In this document: one piece after another, positions 46,756 through 56,959 of the stretch | Numbering within the stretch: the stretch's first letter is position 1 | Layout: each line of letters starts with the position of its first letter | From: Nepenthes gracilis | Lineage: Eukaryota > Streptophyta > Magnoliopsida > Caryophyllales > Nepenthaceae | Reading direction: 5' to 3' | Length of the DNA stretch: 64,000 nt | Assembly (NCBI GenBank): GCA_033239525.1 | Contig: BSYO01000002.1 | Coordinates: 27,138,068 to 27,202,067 of the forward strand | Notes under the pieces: model-generated | What the model was told of the DNA's origin: nothing | Databases searched by the model: none | What the model saw: the letters and a program-made list of their open reading frames with translations, nothing else | Program-made: the position numbers and the translations under genes

Positions 46756-48202
46756 AAGAGCTAGTCCTCAACCTCTTAATCAGAGGAGCAGCCACATCAT
46801 CGTCGCTCAGATCATCGATGTTGAAATCATCGTCATCATCACTGAACGTAGGCTCAACAAGTGTCGCCGGGAGCCTCGAGCTCTCTGTGAGGAAGTTTTC
46901 ACCGAGGCGGTCTGCGGGACCCCCGATCCTCAGTGTCCCAGCTCTCCTCCTCGGTCTCTTCTTGGGCTTCTCGGGAGAAGCTACGGCAAAAGCCTCGGCC
47001 AGCGGTCCCCACTTGGCTTCCTCGAACTTCTCGGGGGACAGCCAGATGTTGCGCTTATTCAACTGAAAGCTCCCCAGATTGGCCAGCACCAAGTCCGTGA
47101 ACTCCTTCACATTCTCTTTGTCCTCATTCGAAGGGTCAAAGCTATAATGGATAGCCACTTTCCCCCACTTAAAGGAAACGGCCCAATGCTCGTAAATGCC
47201 GAGAAAAAAGAACTTATCCTTCCAGCGTTTCGTAGAATCCGGGTTACCCGCACACATTAAGGAAAAGTTTGGGCGGAGAGTCATTATAATCCAGTCAAGG
47301 TTATGTGTAAAGCGAAACATCACCTTGACCGTAAGGGCATTCAAGAGCCTCTTATGACACGGAAGAAGACACACAGAGATACCAGATACCTCACCACGTT
47401 TGGCTGAAGCCTGACAAGGGGCACTCCCAGTGCCCTCATAATGTCGTAAAGCTCCTCTGCGATGGGAAACCATAGCCCACCTTTGAGGTGGACTTCATAA
47501 ACGGTAATGAAGCCGTCCTAAGGATACAATGCCCTATCATGCGACTCTGGAATCATCATGGCTGTATACTCAGGGATTCGATATCGAGCTCGAATCTCCG
47601 TGAGCTTGTCGAGCGTCACCGTGGAGGCAATCTGTCTCACCTCAGGCGCCATGAACGCCGAAAAATAAGAAAATGAAGAAGAAACTCGAACGAGGAAAGG
47701 ACGGAAAGCCTCGACATTTAAGAGGAAAAGGGAGAAAGCAGACGTGAAGGTGGAAAGTCGGAGCAAGGAGGCGTTTAAATAACCCTGAAATTCAAAAAAG
47801 CGCACTCATTAACCTTGCCATGCATCGCCCGGCCATTCGTTGCAGAAAAATGATGGCCTTTCCTTCCCAAGGCGCCTGTCAGCGCGTCACTTCAGCATTT
47901 AATGCACCTCAGAAGCCCGAAAACGACAACGCTGGAAATGTCTCAGACCCAGAAGAAGCCCTGGGACTGCCTCCCATCAAACTCAACACCGCACTCACCC
48001 CAAGGGCGCACACGCTCGTACGGTCGCTGTGAAGGACCTGACTCGGAACGTAGGCTGCTGTGCTCTGGCCCGTCCAGGAATGTCCATATCAAGTTAAAAA
48101 CATGCGCACCCAAAATCGAGCAGGAAGCGACCAACTCTTCTAGAAGACCGGCGACTTCATGCCAAACGGCCGGGAACCTCAGAACCTTTGGCACGGGGGC
48201 TA

Positions 48203-49208
48203 TGTTGGGCCCCAATATAAGGGCCCATAAAAGCGTGGCCCGAGAGAAAGGCCCAAACAAGAGGCTCCCACGAGCAGAGAAAATTGGACAGCCTAAGAGG
48301 CCCAAAGCAGAGGCCGACGGCCCAAGGACCAAGACCACCGCAGAAGTCTAAGAGATCCCGTCCGCTCGAAAGGAAGCTCGAGGACATCACCAACGATACC
48401 CGAATACACGGACAGCGAAAAAGACCGAGAACCCTAGAAGTCCTGCCGGGTCTCAGAACCGTCCGAGAAGTCAAGAAGAGACTCCGAGGCTTTTCCCCAG
48501 AGGATCCCCCGAGGACTGCCCTATGCTCGGCCGAGGATGCCAGCTAGGCAACGTCTCCGATTCCCAAGGAAACCTGCAGCCACGGCCAGTCGCCGTCTAA
48601 ACTAAACACGCCTGGTCAAATCAAGACTGACGCCTAGACCTCACATGCCTGACACACCTAGGCCTACCAACGGCGCCAGCCACGTGCCATCCCGCGCACA
48701 TCAGCAGGATTAAATAAAGCTGGTGGGGTATTGCATAGCTTCTGGGCCATCCGATGGCTGCCACGTGTCTCCTTCCCAACGGCATGATCTCTCCTATAAA
48801 TACCCAGCAAAGTCTCATTCGAAAGGACCGGATTCTCTTTTTCCAAATTTGCTCCAGAAAGAAGGAAAAAGGCCTGCTTCCTCTCGGCAACTGAATCTCT
48901 CTCTCCCAGCAAAACGGAACAAGAAAGAGTGATAAAGCCTTCCGGTGAGCGATATCCCCTAGAAAAGAGATACAAAACAAGAGACAAGGAAGGGATTAAC
49001 CCTAACATTTGTACTTTGTAACGACTTTCATCCAAATAGTGAAACATTTCTAAAGGTCCTGAGCCTCGTGGTTTTTCCTCCCCATTCACGAGGAGGTTTC
49101 CCACGTAAAAATCCGATCTTAATTCCCCTCTCGCATCTAACATTTCAAACACTTGTGTTACCTGGAAACCACGGATTCGACTAGACCCCGCGGATCCAGA
49201 ACGCAACA
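48203..49208 (+). repeat. 3' LTR of non-autonomous Tat-type element
   Basis: 1006 bp, starting TGTTGGGCCCCAATATAAGG and ending CCAGAACGCAACA, followed by the target duplication ATGCC (49209–49213). A TATA-type motif (CCTATAAATACCC, about 48793) is shared with the other two copies and lies where an LTR promoter is expected. ORFs of 105, 119 and 181 codons on the minus strand are shadows. Confidence 0.88.
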
Positions 49209-49473
49209 ATGCCCATATTTTAAATTGAAATAATTTAAAAGTTTATATATTTATATATTAAAAAATCAACAATATAAATATATTTAGTTATTATTATTAT
49301 TTTTTATAATATTTTTAAATATTTACATTGCAAAAAATATATAAAAATATAATTATTTATATATTTTCATTTTTTACACATAAAATTATAATTATTAAAA
49401 ATTTTATCTAAGAGTCCTGGACGCTCCATTACCGTTCAAGGTTACCCCTCACTCTGGGTGGCTCATCTCACAC

Positions 49474-49705
49474 GGATCCGCGGGGCGTCCTTCTCCCTTC
49501 TGAAGAAGTACCGTTCTTCTCCTCATCTGAACCATCGGATATAAAATCCGACGGCCCACACGTTTTGAATGGATAATATAACGTGGACCGTTCGATTTTA
49601 AATTTAATCATCCAAAACACGTAACCGTTAGATTTTATAACCGACGGCCCAGATTAAGAGAATGACGGTCCTTCTCCACTAGGAAGAATGATGCCCCCTC
49701 AATCC
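49474..49705. mobile_element. Foldback MITE with 10-bp target-site duplication
   Basis: 232 bp with long imperfect terminal inverted repeats. The left end GGATCCGCGGGGCGTCCTTC pairs with the reverse complement of the right end, GGATTGAGGGGGCATCATTC, and similarity continues inward through ACCGT...CATCTG and the TATAAAAT-CGACGG core. It is flanked by identical 10-bp repeats CATCTCACAC (49464–49473 and 49706–49715). A 9–11-bp duplication and long inverted repeats point to a Mutator-like non-autonomous element. No coding. Confidence 0.8.
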
Positions 49706-50189
49706 CATCTCACACTGATACTAATGAAGCATCTCTAATGTAGTCAGAATTAATAATATTGAAATTTAATTGTCTGAATTTTAAAAAATTAAATATATAA
49801 AATAATATTTTTAAAATTTTATTCTATGACATTAAACTATCAATATTAATTTGGTAAAAAAGTGAATAAAATTATTTAAATATTTAATTAATTTTTTTAA
49901 AAATTAAAAATTTGGGCTGGGCGCTCTCTCTCATCATTTAAATAAAGGGGATTCAAAAAATAATAATTAAATAATAAAGTTACTTTTTAAATAGCTTTTT
50001 AATTTTTTTTCTCATATTTAAAATTTATATTTAATAAATAATAATCTTAAAAAATAAAAATATGTAAAAAGTTACCAACCCTCATAAAAATAACAAAAAT
50101 TAAAAGAAAAATCTACGAGACTGTGGCCATCGTGTTCACATTTGGCTGCCTTGTATGAACGAGGAGCGCTGCAACGCAAACTTTTATAT

Positions 50190-50350
50190 CGCGTATCTAC
50201 GACACTATACGCTAACGGTCAGATCTTCATCTAACGTTTATCATTAATTCTTTTATTTTTAATATTTTTTAAAATATTTTAATAATAAAAAATGATAGAT
50301 ATTTGATGAAGGTCCAACGACTGCCGTATAATATCGTATACACGCCGTAC
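50190..50350. mobile_element. Foldback MITE (second, AT-rich centre)
   Basis: The left arm (about 50199–50265: TACGACACTATACG, then TCTTCATCTAACG, then TATCATT) is an imperfect reverse complement of the right arm (about 50275–50338: AATGATAGA, TTTGATGAAGGTC, CGTATAATATCGTA). The arms meet in an AT-rich centre. Outer ends are diverged and no target duplication is clear. It lies 485 bp from the MITE at 49474–49705 and shares its plan. Confidence 0.6.
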
Positions 50351-50859
50351 ATAGCCCCATCACAATGCCTACGTTCTCTGCCGCTCTATGTATAAGAATA
50401 TTGACAATAAAAATTCTGAAAAAAAAAGGGAAAAATATAATTATTTATAAATAGAAAAAATATCACTTTTGTGCTATTGAACTTCTAACAAACCGACGAA
50501 ATCGTAACCGGACATCTCTTTCACCTCATCCGTTGGATCCATATCTTCAATTTTGGAGATAATCAAACCCCACGTAAAGCCTTCCCCATATCCAAACTAC
50601 TAAACTGTAACGATCAATTTTCTTGACTTTGGCAACATCTCGTTGAGTATCCACCGTTCATTTACGAGATCGATATTTTTCACCTGATAAGTCTCTATAG
50701 CCATAATAGATGAAATTAATCATTATTTTCTCTATTTATTGTCAAAGTTTTGTTTAATTTATGAAAATTTCTTATTAAATAATTCAAGAAATAACTTTTT
50801 TTTGACAATATATCGAACACATAGCTCAAATAGAATTAATTCTCGTAAAAAACAAAGGA

Positions 50860-51755
50860 GACCGACAATTGACATACCAACAAAACTTTACACAAACTAC
50901 TAAATTCAATGATCATGTTTTTGACAAGTATCTACCATTCGTTTATAGTATCAAAATTTATCGTCTAATGAATCATTATTATGACGGATAAAAAAAAAAA
51001 ACTAGTCAATATTTCATAAAAACTATTGGGTATAGTTCAAATACAATCTGCTTGACCCAATTGGATAGTAAGATTCGAGGGTCAGTAATTCTAATATGAA
51101 AACCAAGAACTAAGCTAATCAATTGAACGATCAAGTAGCCAAGAGCTCGTAAAGACTCAGGCAATTGATAACCCATCAAAGTAATCAACAAGACGCTAAA
51201 TCCTAACAAATAGCTACGCTTAATCGAGGGATGACAAGTCACGCATAAATAAGTTATTACAGCTTAACAAATATTAGATATTTATAACTGAATGGTTACA
51301 AAACCAATATAAATTACAGTTATACAATTATTATAACGATTAATAATTAAGGTAGCATAACATCTCTAATCACAGGCGCCAATTCCAAGCAAACACACCA
51401 ACTAAATCATAGGCTATAAATATAAGTCTCCAACCAAGAAGAGGAGCAAGTTATACCTTGGCACAAAAGTGCCACAACAAGTATAATCAAATTGAGACAA
51501 TCTTCAAAATTCACAAAATTCAACACTCATCTCCTTTCTCATTCCTTTTCTAATCTTTTGATTTATTTAAAAAAAAAAGTATTGATTTGAGTGTCAAAAA
51601 ATATATAAAAAAGTGATTTTTATATACCTCGAATCTTTTGTTAAGTTGTCGTAGTATGAAGGATTAGGATTTGTAATTACGAAGATCAAACCCACGACCT
51701 CTCGGACCAACTAAAGTTTTCACTCGATCCTCTAATTCATACGATAATTTAAATT
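50860..51755 (+). repeat. LTR remnant of the TTGAG-CGGAG family
   Basis: Contains a TATA-type motif (GGCTATAAATATAAGTCTCC, about 51412) and, downstream, TTGATTTGAGTGTCAAAAAA (about 51583), GATCAAACCCACGACCTCTC (about 51690) and the U5 end CTCTAATTCATACGATAA (about 51740). This is the best-preserved promoter half of the family also seen at 13.8, 23.4, 24.35 and 29.7 kb. The left boundary is uncertain. The 78-codon minus frame at 51006–51242 is not supported. Confidence 0.5.
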
Positions 51756-51972
51756 TTAAGTACATATTAAGAAATATCACCAAAGATATATTTATTAACA
51801 TTATAACTTTCTTACTCAATGACACCAACTAAAAAAAATCAAAATTACAATATCAAAAATATACAAAACATATGACGCAAGAAGGATTGGGCTATCGGCT
51901 TTCCCCAAGTAGTCCTACAACATTAGGGCACAACCCCTTAAAAGATTTTCCCTTCTCTCTCTCTCTCTCTCT

Positions 51973-53816
51973 CTACTTTTCTTGGGTGGCTCTCTTGGCC
52001 TTCCTCTTCTCCAGGTAAAAGAACCCAAACAGAGACACCACAGAAAAAGCCGAGAACACGGCGGAGGCCACATCGAGTGAAACATGGCGGCCTGATATCC
52101 CTCGGATCTCAAACAGGTCGGTGGTCTTGCCGGCATCCGTCGTTTGCCCATATGCGACTTCTTTGCTCTGTGAATTGTATGCGTATGCCCTTATGAAGTA
52201 AGTTGCAGTGGGCACGTCCCTCGATATGGTCCATGAGAAGGTGGAGTTTGATGGCGTGTACGGCTGCGAAACGATGCCGTGTTGGCAGGTCTTGTCTTTG
52301 GCTAGATTGTCGTTTACCGTTTTGCGCCACGGCCGGTCCTTCTGGCTGATGGGTGCGTAGCAGAGCTTGAGCTCTACGGTCTTATAGCTCGAGTCAGTTG
52401 AGCCGGATTGGTAGGTCTGGTTCAGCGACCAAGTCACAGTGATTTTGTCAGCTCCAGCTTCGAGAACTGTTTAAAACTCATTGTATGAATTCATAATGAA
52501 AGAGGAGACGAACTCTTATGAGTGGGGTGAGTTGACTCAAGCCAAAGGACTCTACGCCGCACTGACCGTGGCATAGAGTCTGCGTCATATAATTTTGACC
52601 GTCCTAATGAAATCTAATAGTTAAAGATATATGATTTTTTTTTCTTTTTTATTTATAAATTAAAAAAGAAAAAAATATCGATTGTCAAATTTCACCTGAA
52701 CGGCACGAGATTTGCGACATAAATCCTGTGCCGTGGTTAGTGCAGCACAGGGCTTCTAAGTTAGAGTTGACTCTATAAAAAAAGATTTAAAAAAATAAAT
52801 ATACTAATAAATAAATTAAATTTTTTATAGCCTTAATGAAATTTTTATATGGATGCCACTAAATTTACTGATCAATGTGACATGCTTATTTATGTGAGAT
52901 TATTTGAAAATTTATTATCTTTTTATCAAAAAATAATAAGATAATTATTTTAGATTTATTCCAGTAAAAAATTAGTAAAATAATAAAAATATTTATTTTT
53001 TATAATAATTGTCATAACAAATCTACTCACACCTAATAATATATAGGAACAAATCAGATATCGCATTATTCAATGTGTTTTTCTAACGTGACTTAAGAGT
53101 AAATACCCATAAAAATCCATTAAAAATACTATTGACTTTGAAAATTGTGTAAATAACTAATAAATCTTAAATTTTAATAAATGATGTCAGATAAATAATT
53201 TTATTTTTATTATATCACTCAATTTAATATAATTTTCTCTTAAAATCAAAATGCTTTTAAATTATTTTTAATCATTTGCTCCAATTTTAGGTTTATCCCT
53301 TTTTTTCTCAATCAAGTACTCATCTTTTTTTTACAGGAATTTGTTTAATCTATATATTATGTATTTTTTGCCAAGCCCATAGCCAAATAACTATTAAATC
53401 AGTATCAAGATCGTTACTTGCATTTGAAATATGAGCTGTGCCTTCATTACCCATGTCAACATTTCTCTGCAGGTAGGGAGTATAAGGAATTTGGCAGCCA
53501 TATATATATATATTTTAAATAAATATATTTGGCTAATATTTATTATTAAATAAAAATTCAATGATGTATGTATTGCTAGATGAGTTTACATCCTCATGAT
53601 CATTTTCAGAATTCAGATAGATGCGCCTGCGCCTGCGTGTATGGATAAGAGAGGAAGTAGAAGGAAGTCTCCCTTACCTTGCCCGGGCCGAGGAGAAGCC
53701 GAGACCAAAAGAGTTTTCTGAAGATCAGAAAACATAATCCCTTCAGCTCCATGGAAAACCGCAACCAAGCTACAGAGCACAACTGCACCCAATATAACAA
53801 GCCCACGAGCAGCCAT
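51973..53816 (-). CDS. NRT3.1: High-affinity nitrate transporter-activating protein NRT3/NAR2
   Basis: Two exons on the minus strand, 53816–53678 and 52466–51973, join in frame (GT–AG, phase 1) to 210 aa, the usual family length. The protein is the small plasma-membrane partner that NRT2 carriers need for high-affinity nitrate uptake. Residues 1–23 form a signal peptide (LVILGAVVLCSLVAVFHGA). The central part has the family blocks VTWSLN, ELKLCYAPISQKDRPWRK, DKTCQHGI (two cysteines likely paired), TYFIRAYAYN, EVAYGQTTD and ISGRHVSLDVAS. Near the C-terminus lies one membrane helix (SAVFSAFSVVSLFGFFYL) and a basic tail KRKAKRATQEK. The TAG stop is immediately followed by a (GA)n tract. The intron (1211 bp) holds a MITE. 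Whether it is NRT3.1 or a paralogue cannot be told. Confidence 0.94.
52539..52763. mobile_element. Foldback MITE in NRT3 intron, 10-bp TSD
   Basis: 225 bp. The left arm (TACGCCGCACTGACCGTGGC, about 52553–52572) pairs imperfectly with the reverse complement of the right arm (GTGCTGCACTAACCACGGCA), and pairing continues inward (GACCGTCCTAATGAAAT against the GTGCCGTTCAGGTGAAAT type) to an AT-rich centre with TTTTTTTTTCTTTTTT and its complement. Identical 10-bp repeats GAGTTGACTC flank it (52529–52538 and 52764–52773). It lies about 70 bp upstream (plus sense) of the splice acceptor of exon 2. Confidence 0.75.
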
Positions 53817-53821
53817 GGATG

Positions 53822-54157
53822 CTCTGTTTAAGAGAGAATGTTGGAGGAAGTAACTGAAGCTGTGTTTGGATCCTCCAAGTGATTATAATCTCTGATTGTG
53901 ATGAATCTTTGGTGTATGAGGAAACTGCAGGCTGCCTGATAAGAGGGCAAGTCAAATCTTCAGCTGGTGATAGGGGCAGTCATTTATACTCTGTTTCAGA
54001 GAGAAAAACAGAGGAAGAAACAGAAGCAGAGTTTGGATATTACAGGTGAAGGTAATCTCCAATCGCCATGAATCTTGGGGTGTATTAAGGCAACTGCAGA
54101 CCACCTTATAAGAGGGCAAGTCCAACCTCAGCTGGGAATAGGGGCAATTCTCTATTG
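53822..54157 (-). promoter_or_regulatory. 168-bp tandem duplication in NRT3 promoter/5' leader
   Basis: Two adjacent, diverged 168-bp units (53822–53989 and 53990–54157) share CTCTGTTT(A/C)AGAGAGA, GAGGAAG, GTTTGGAT, GTAATCTC-like, CATGAATCTT-like, ATAAGAGGGCAAGTC and ATAGGGGCA blocks in the same order. The first begins 6 bp upstream of the start codon, so the whole leader and core promoter are duplicated. On the minus strand only the gene-proximal unit has TATAAAT (53988–53982), implying a transcription start near 53955 and a leader of about 140 nt. The distal unit lacks that box. Confidence 0.8.
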
Positions 54158-55589
54158 TGGGCCGGCTTAAATAAGGCAGTAAATGACCCTACAGCATTGC
54201 GAGAGGGTGGGGTTAAGGGTATAAACTAGGGTTTTTTAAGGGTTGGGCCTCATTTTGGCTTTTGATTGGCTGTTACATCATTTGAATTTTGACTTCTATT
54301 TGATATGTACTTCCTGAATCCAGAGAAATTTATGAGCAAACAAAATTATTAGAAAAAAATTAAGCATTGTATTTTGGATTAATTCATTCTCTTAATTTTT
54401 TTATAAAAATCAGAAATAATTGGAATTATAATTATACATATTTATAAAAAAAATTAAATATGATAATAGTATGATAATACTATATAATGACAATATTGAG
54501 AAAATTAAATTTTTATAAAAATAATTTTGTTAACTTCTGAGGTATTATAATTATAAAATAAAAATATAATAGAGTAGAAATTTTGAATAAAATAAATTAA
54601 TGTGGAGATTGTAGTATACACCTTAGAGGAGTTGTCTTGTCCCTTGGTGCTTGGAAAAGAGCAAACATAACAGTATTCATCTTATTATATAATTTAAATG
54701 AATATCTAAATTTAAATATAATTTTAATATTATAATAAAATAGTCTCATTATTATAATAGTAGTCTTAAATTTTTATTTATTGTGTTCAAATCACAGCCT
54801 GACACATAAAATATTTATTTTATATGATTTTTTAAAAAATAATTAAATTATTTTAAATTTATCATATAAATTTATTCATATTTTATCTCAGCTATTTCTA
54901 TAATTAGAAATCAAAATTATTAAATTATACGATCTTGATTGAAAAGGTTAAAGTTGTCATTGGGAGTATCTTGTCATCTTCTTCCCGAAAGTCGGGTTAA
55001 AGGGAATTTGACAGTACTCTGCTTTTATTATAAAATTTATTATATTTAAAATGTTAATTTCTTAATAATAAATTATAAATTTGATGATATTATGGCGACG
55101 TTGATGTTGATTTTGAGGGGCTGCATTGAGTTGCGGGTCACAAAAGGCACTGACTTTAATGAGTAAAATAATTTTATTTAATTTAATATATCTATATATA
55201 TAAAGAGGGATTTTATTAAAATTTTAGAGAAAATAAAAAAATAGAATAAATTTTATATGTAAAAATATATTATAAAATAATTATAATATTTTATATGATG
55301 AATAGTATTATTTTATTTTTATATCAACTGAAGATATTGGTTTCTGAGTGATTAGGTGCCATTTGGGAATTTTTCCACGGAAGTTTTGTCATTTATGAAG
55401 AAGAATGCGTTGGACACTCTTACCCTTTCAGAATTTTAAACTAATAAAATGTTTATGTGTTTATTTTAATATTATTCTATTAATATTTTTCTAGCAATTA
55501 TTGTTGATAAATAATTTAAAATGTGCTTATTTTTAATTGCTATATATTTAATTTTAAAATTTATACGAATGGATGATTATATTGATTGA
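54158..55589. other. AT-rich intergenic, distal NRT3 upstream
   Basis: No open frames or repeats recognised. Mostly AT-rich, with short GC islands near 54160–54260 and 54960–55030. Confidence 0.45.
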
Positions 55590-56890
55590 TGTATTAGGTT
55601 TGATTATTTCATTTGGATAACTCAATAAATAAGTTTTGTTATTGGTGGATCACATAGGCTTCGTGTGATGATTGGAGTGGCAAATTTCAGCGAAAAAATC
55701 CAGAGTGAAAAACTAGAGAGGAATTCTCCGGAGTAGAGATCCAAGAAAGGATTTTCGGAGAGTATTTTTTGGAGTAAAAAAATACTGGAGAGCATTTTTT
55801 AGAATGGAAAATGTCGGAGCGCATTTCGAAGTGAAAGCACGAGAGTGCGTTTTCTAGAAACGAAATGACCAGTCGACAAATTAACCAATTGAAGGTGTGC
55901 GGCCGGCTGAAGGAGAACGAATTGCACTTTGCCAATTTGGGGCAAAGTGACTTGTCAATATGCTGACCGATAGATTATAAATTTCGGTTTACGTTAGCTG
56001 ACCTACTACTAAAGGCGTACAAAATTTACGATTAGTATTACTAGTATGAAAATGCCTGAGGACATGAGCTGTACATAGTATGGCCGAGGATATGGGATAA
56101 TATCCAAGGTTGTTGTCATTTCCTGAAGACATCAAGAAACGCCCAAAGACATGAGATAATGTTTGATGACTTTTGCACACTTTGGTCGAAGAAATTGGGT
56201 ACAAAAAGCGCATGTGGATGCCAACTTAAAAGATTGACTGGGTATGCATAATCTCAGGAGAATATGCACAATTCCTGTAGAGTGGACATCGTTTCTGCAA
56301 AGCACGATAATTTACAGTACATGTGTTGTCTGTGCAAGTAGCAAGTTATAGAACTACAGGTGGCAGGTTACAGAGCTGCTAGTGGCAGGTGTTTGTCTAC
56401 ACACAGCCTACCTATTGGGCAGATGGTCTACAGAAAAAGTAATAGATATATGCATGCTCGACATGCGATGAAGATGACACAAGTGTGGGGCACAAGTGGG
56501 CGACACTGTGTGAGACAAAGTCTAGAGTGCGGTGAAGTCTTAAGAGGTGAAGCTCACAGCGGTAAAGTCCAAGAGTATGTGAAAAAAAAAGAGAGTAAAG
56601 TACACCACCAGTGATAAAAAAAATGAAGAAAAATAGAGAGATAAGAGCAAAGTAAGAGTTTCCTTACTCGGAATTATTTTTCTTAATCTGTCTCAAGCGT
56701 GTAACGAATACTCTATCTCGGGGGTTTTTCGTAATAATTTTTTACATAGTAGACTTACTGTGAATCAAATATCTCGTAATTTTTTCCTTCTACTTGTGAA
56801 AGATTTTCACGTAAAACTTGTGTATTTGTCTTCTCTCTCCCATTATGTGCTTGAGTACATTTTTGTCCAACCGGCTATTTCACCCCAACA
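55590..56890 (+). repeat. 5' LTR of Tork-like element
   Basis: 1301 bp, starting TGTATTAGGTTTG and ending CACCCCAACA. Co-linear with 58438–59765. It contains a short internal duplication near 56341–56390 (GTTAT/CAGA.CTAC/GCTAGTGGCAGG type). Confidence 0.8.
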
Positions 56891-56959
56891 AATAGTATCA
56901 GAGATAGGTTGTGAACCATCGGTTGGTTGGTGTCATCATCGAGAAATGTGTCGTTTAGT

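Larger units (their letters stand above)
45606..47652 (-). pseudogene. Antisense gene (aORF-like) of Tat-type element, with putative intron
   Basis: On the strand opposite gag, reading starts at MAPEVRQIAS (47652) and continues through an in-frame stop (47518–47520) to CVFFRVIRGS. A shift at about 47345–47400 then leads into the long open frame that ends at 46247. The N-terminal half (YRIPEY, YEVHLKGGLWFPI, LGVPLVRLQPNVV, WKDKFFFLG) resembles the 'putative gypsy type transposon' proteins, which correspond to the antisense ORF of Tat elements. The middle is acidic and Ser/Pro-rich with an 18-residue repeat. After a stop at 46247–46249 the frame continues to SK, a GT–AG intron (46147–46074) is apparent, and a coiled-coil part (SRAAREAAQRAKAELAEAKE) follows to 45606 with one more stop. 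Function in the element is unknown. Homology is from memory. Confidence 0.6.
42789..49208 (+). mobile_element. Non-autonomous Tat-type Ty3/gypsy element with antisense gene
   Basis: A complete LTR element: 5' LTR 42789–43779, 3' LTR 48203–49208, 5-bp target duplication ATGCC on both sides. A decayed primer site (TTAGCGTTATGCGGGGAACA, 43780–43799) follows the 5' LTR, and a polypurine tract (CACGGGGGCTA, about 48192–48202) precedes the 3' LTR. Internally there is a partial gag (about 43906–44655), a tandem array (44901–45278) and a decayed antisense gene (47652–45606). No protease, RT, RNase H or integrase is visible, so it must have depended on an autonomous relative. Antisense genes and hypervariable tandem repeats near the 3' end are known features of the Tat lineage. 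It is GC-richer than the surrounding DNA. Confidence 0.85.

Noticed and set aside
46187..47260. 357-codon sense-strand open frame in the Tat-type element
   Set aside because: Complement of the antisense gene. Its Ser/Gly repeat is a translation of the 54-bp minisatellite, and family-like motifs are found only on the minus strand.
47400..47473. First about 25 residues of the 408-codon antisense frame
   Set aside because: Here the family-like reading (LGVPLVRLQPNVV) is in another frame. The long frame becomes meaningful only after a frameshift at about 47345–47400, so its own start codon is not the true start.
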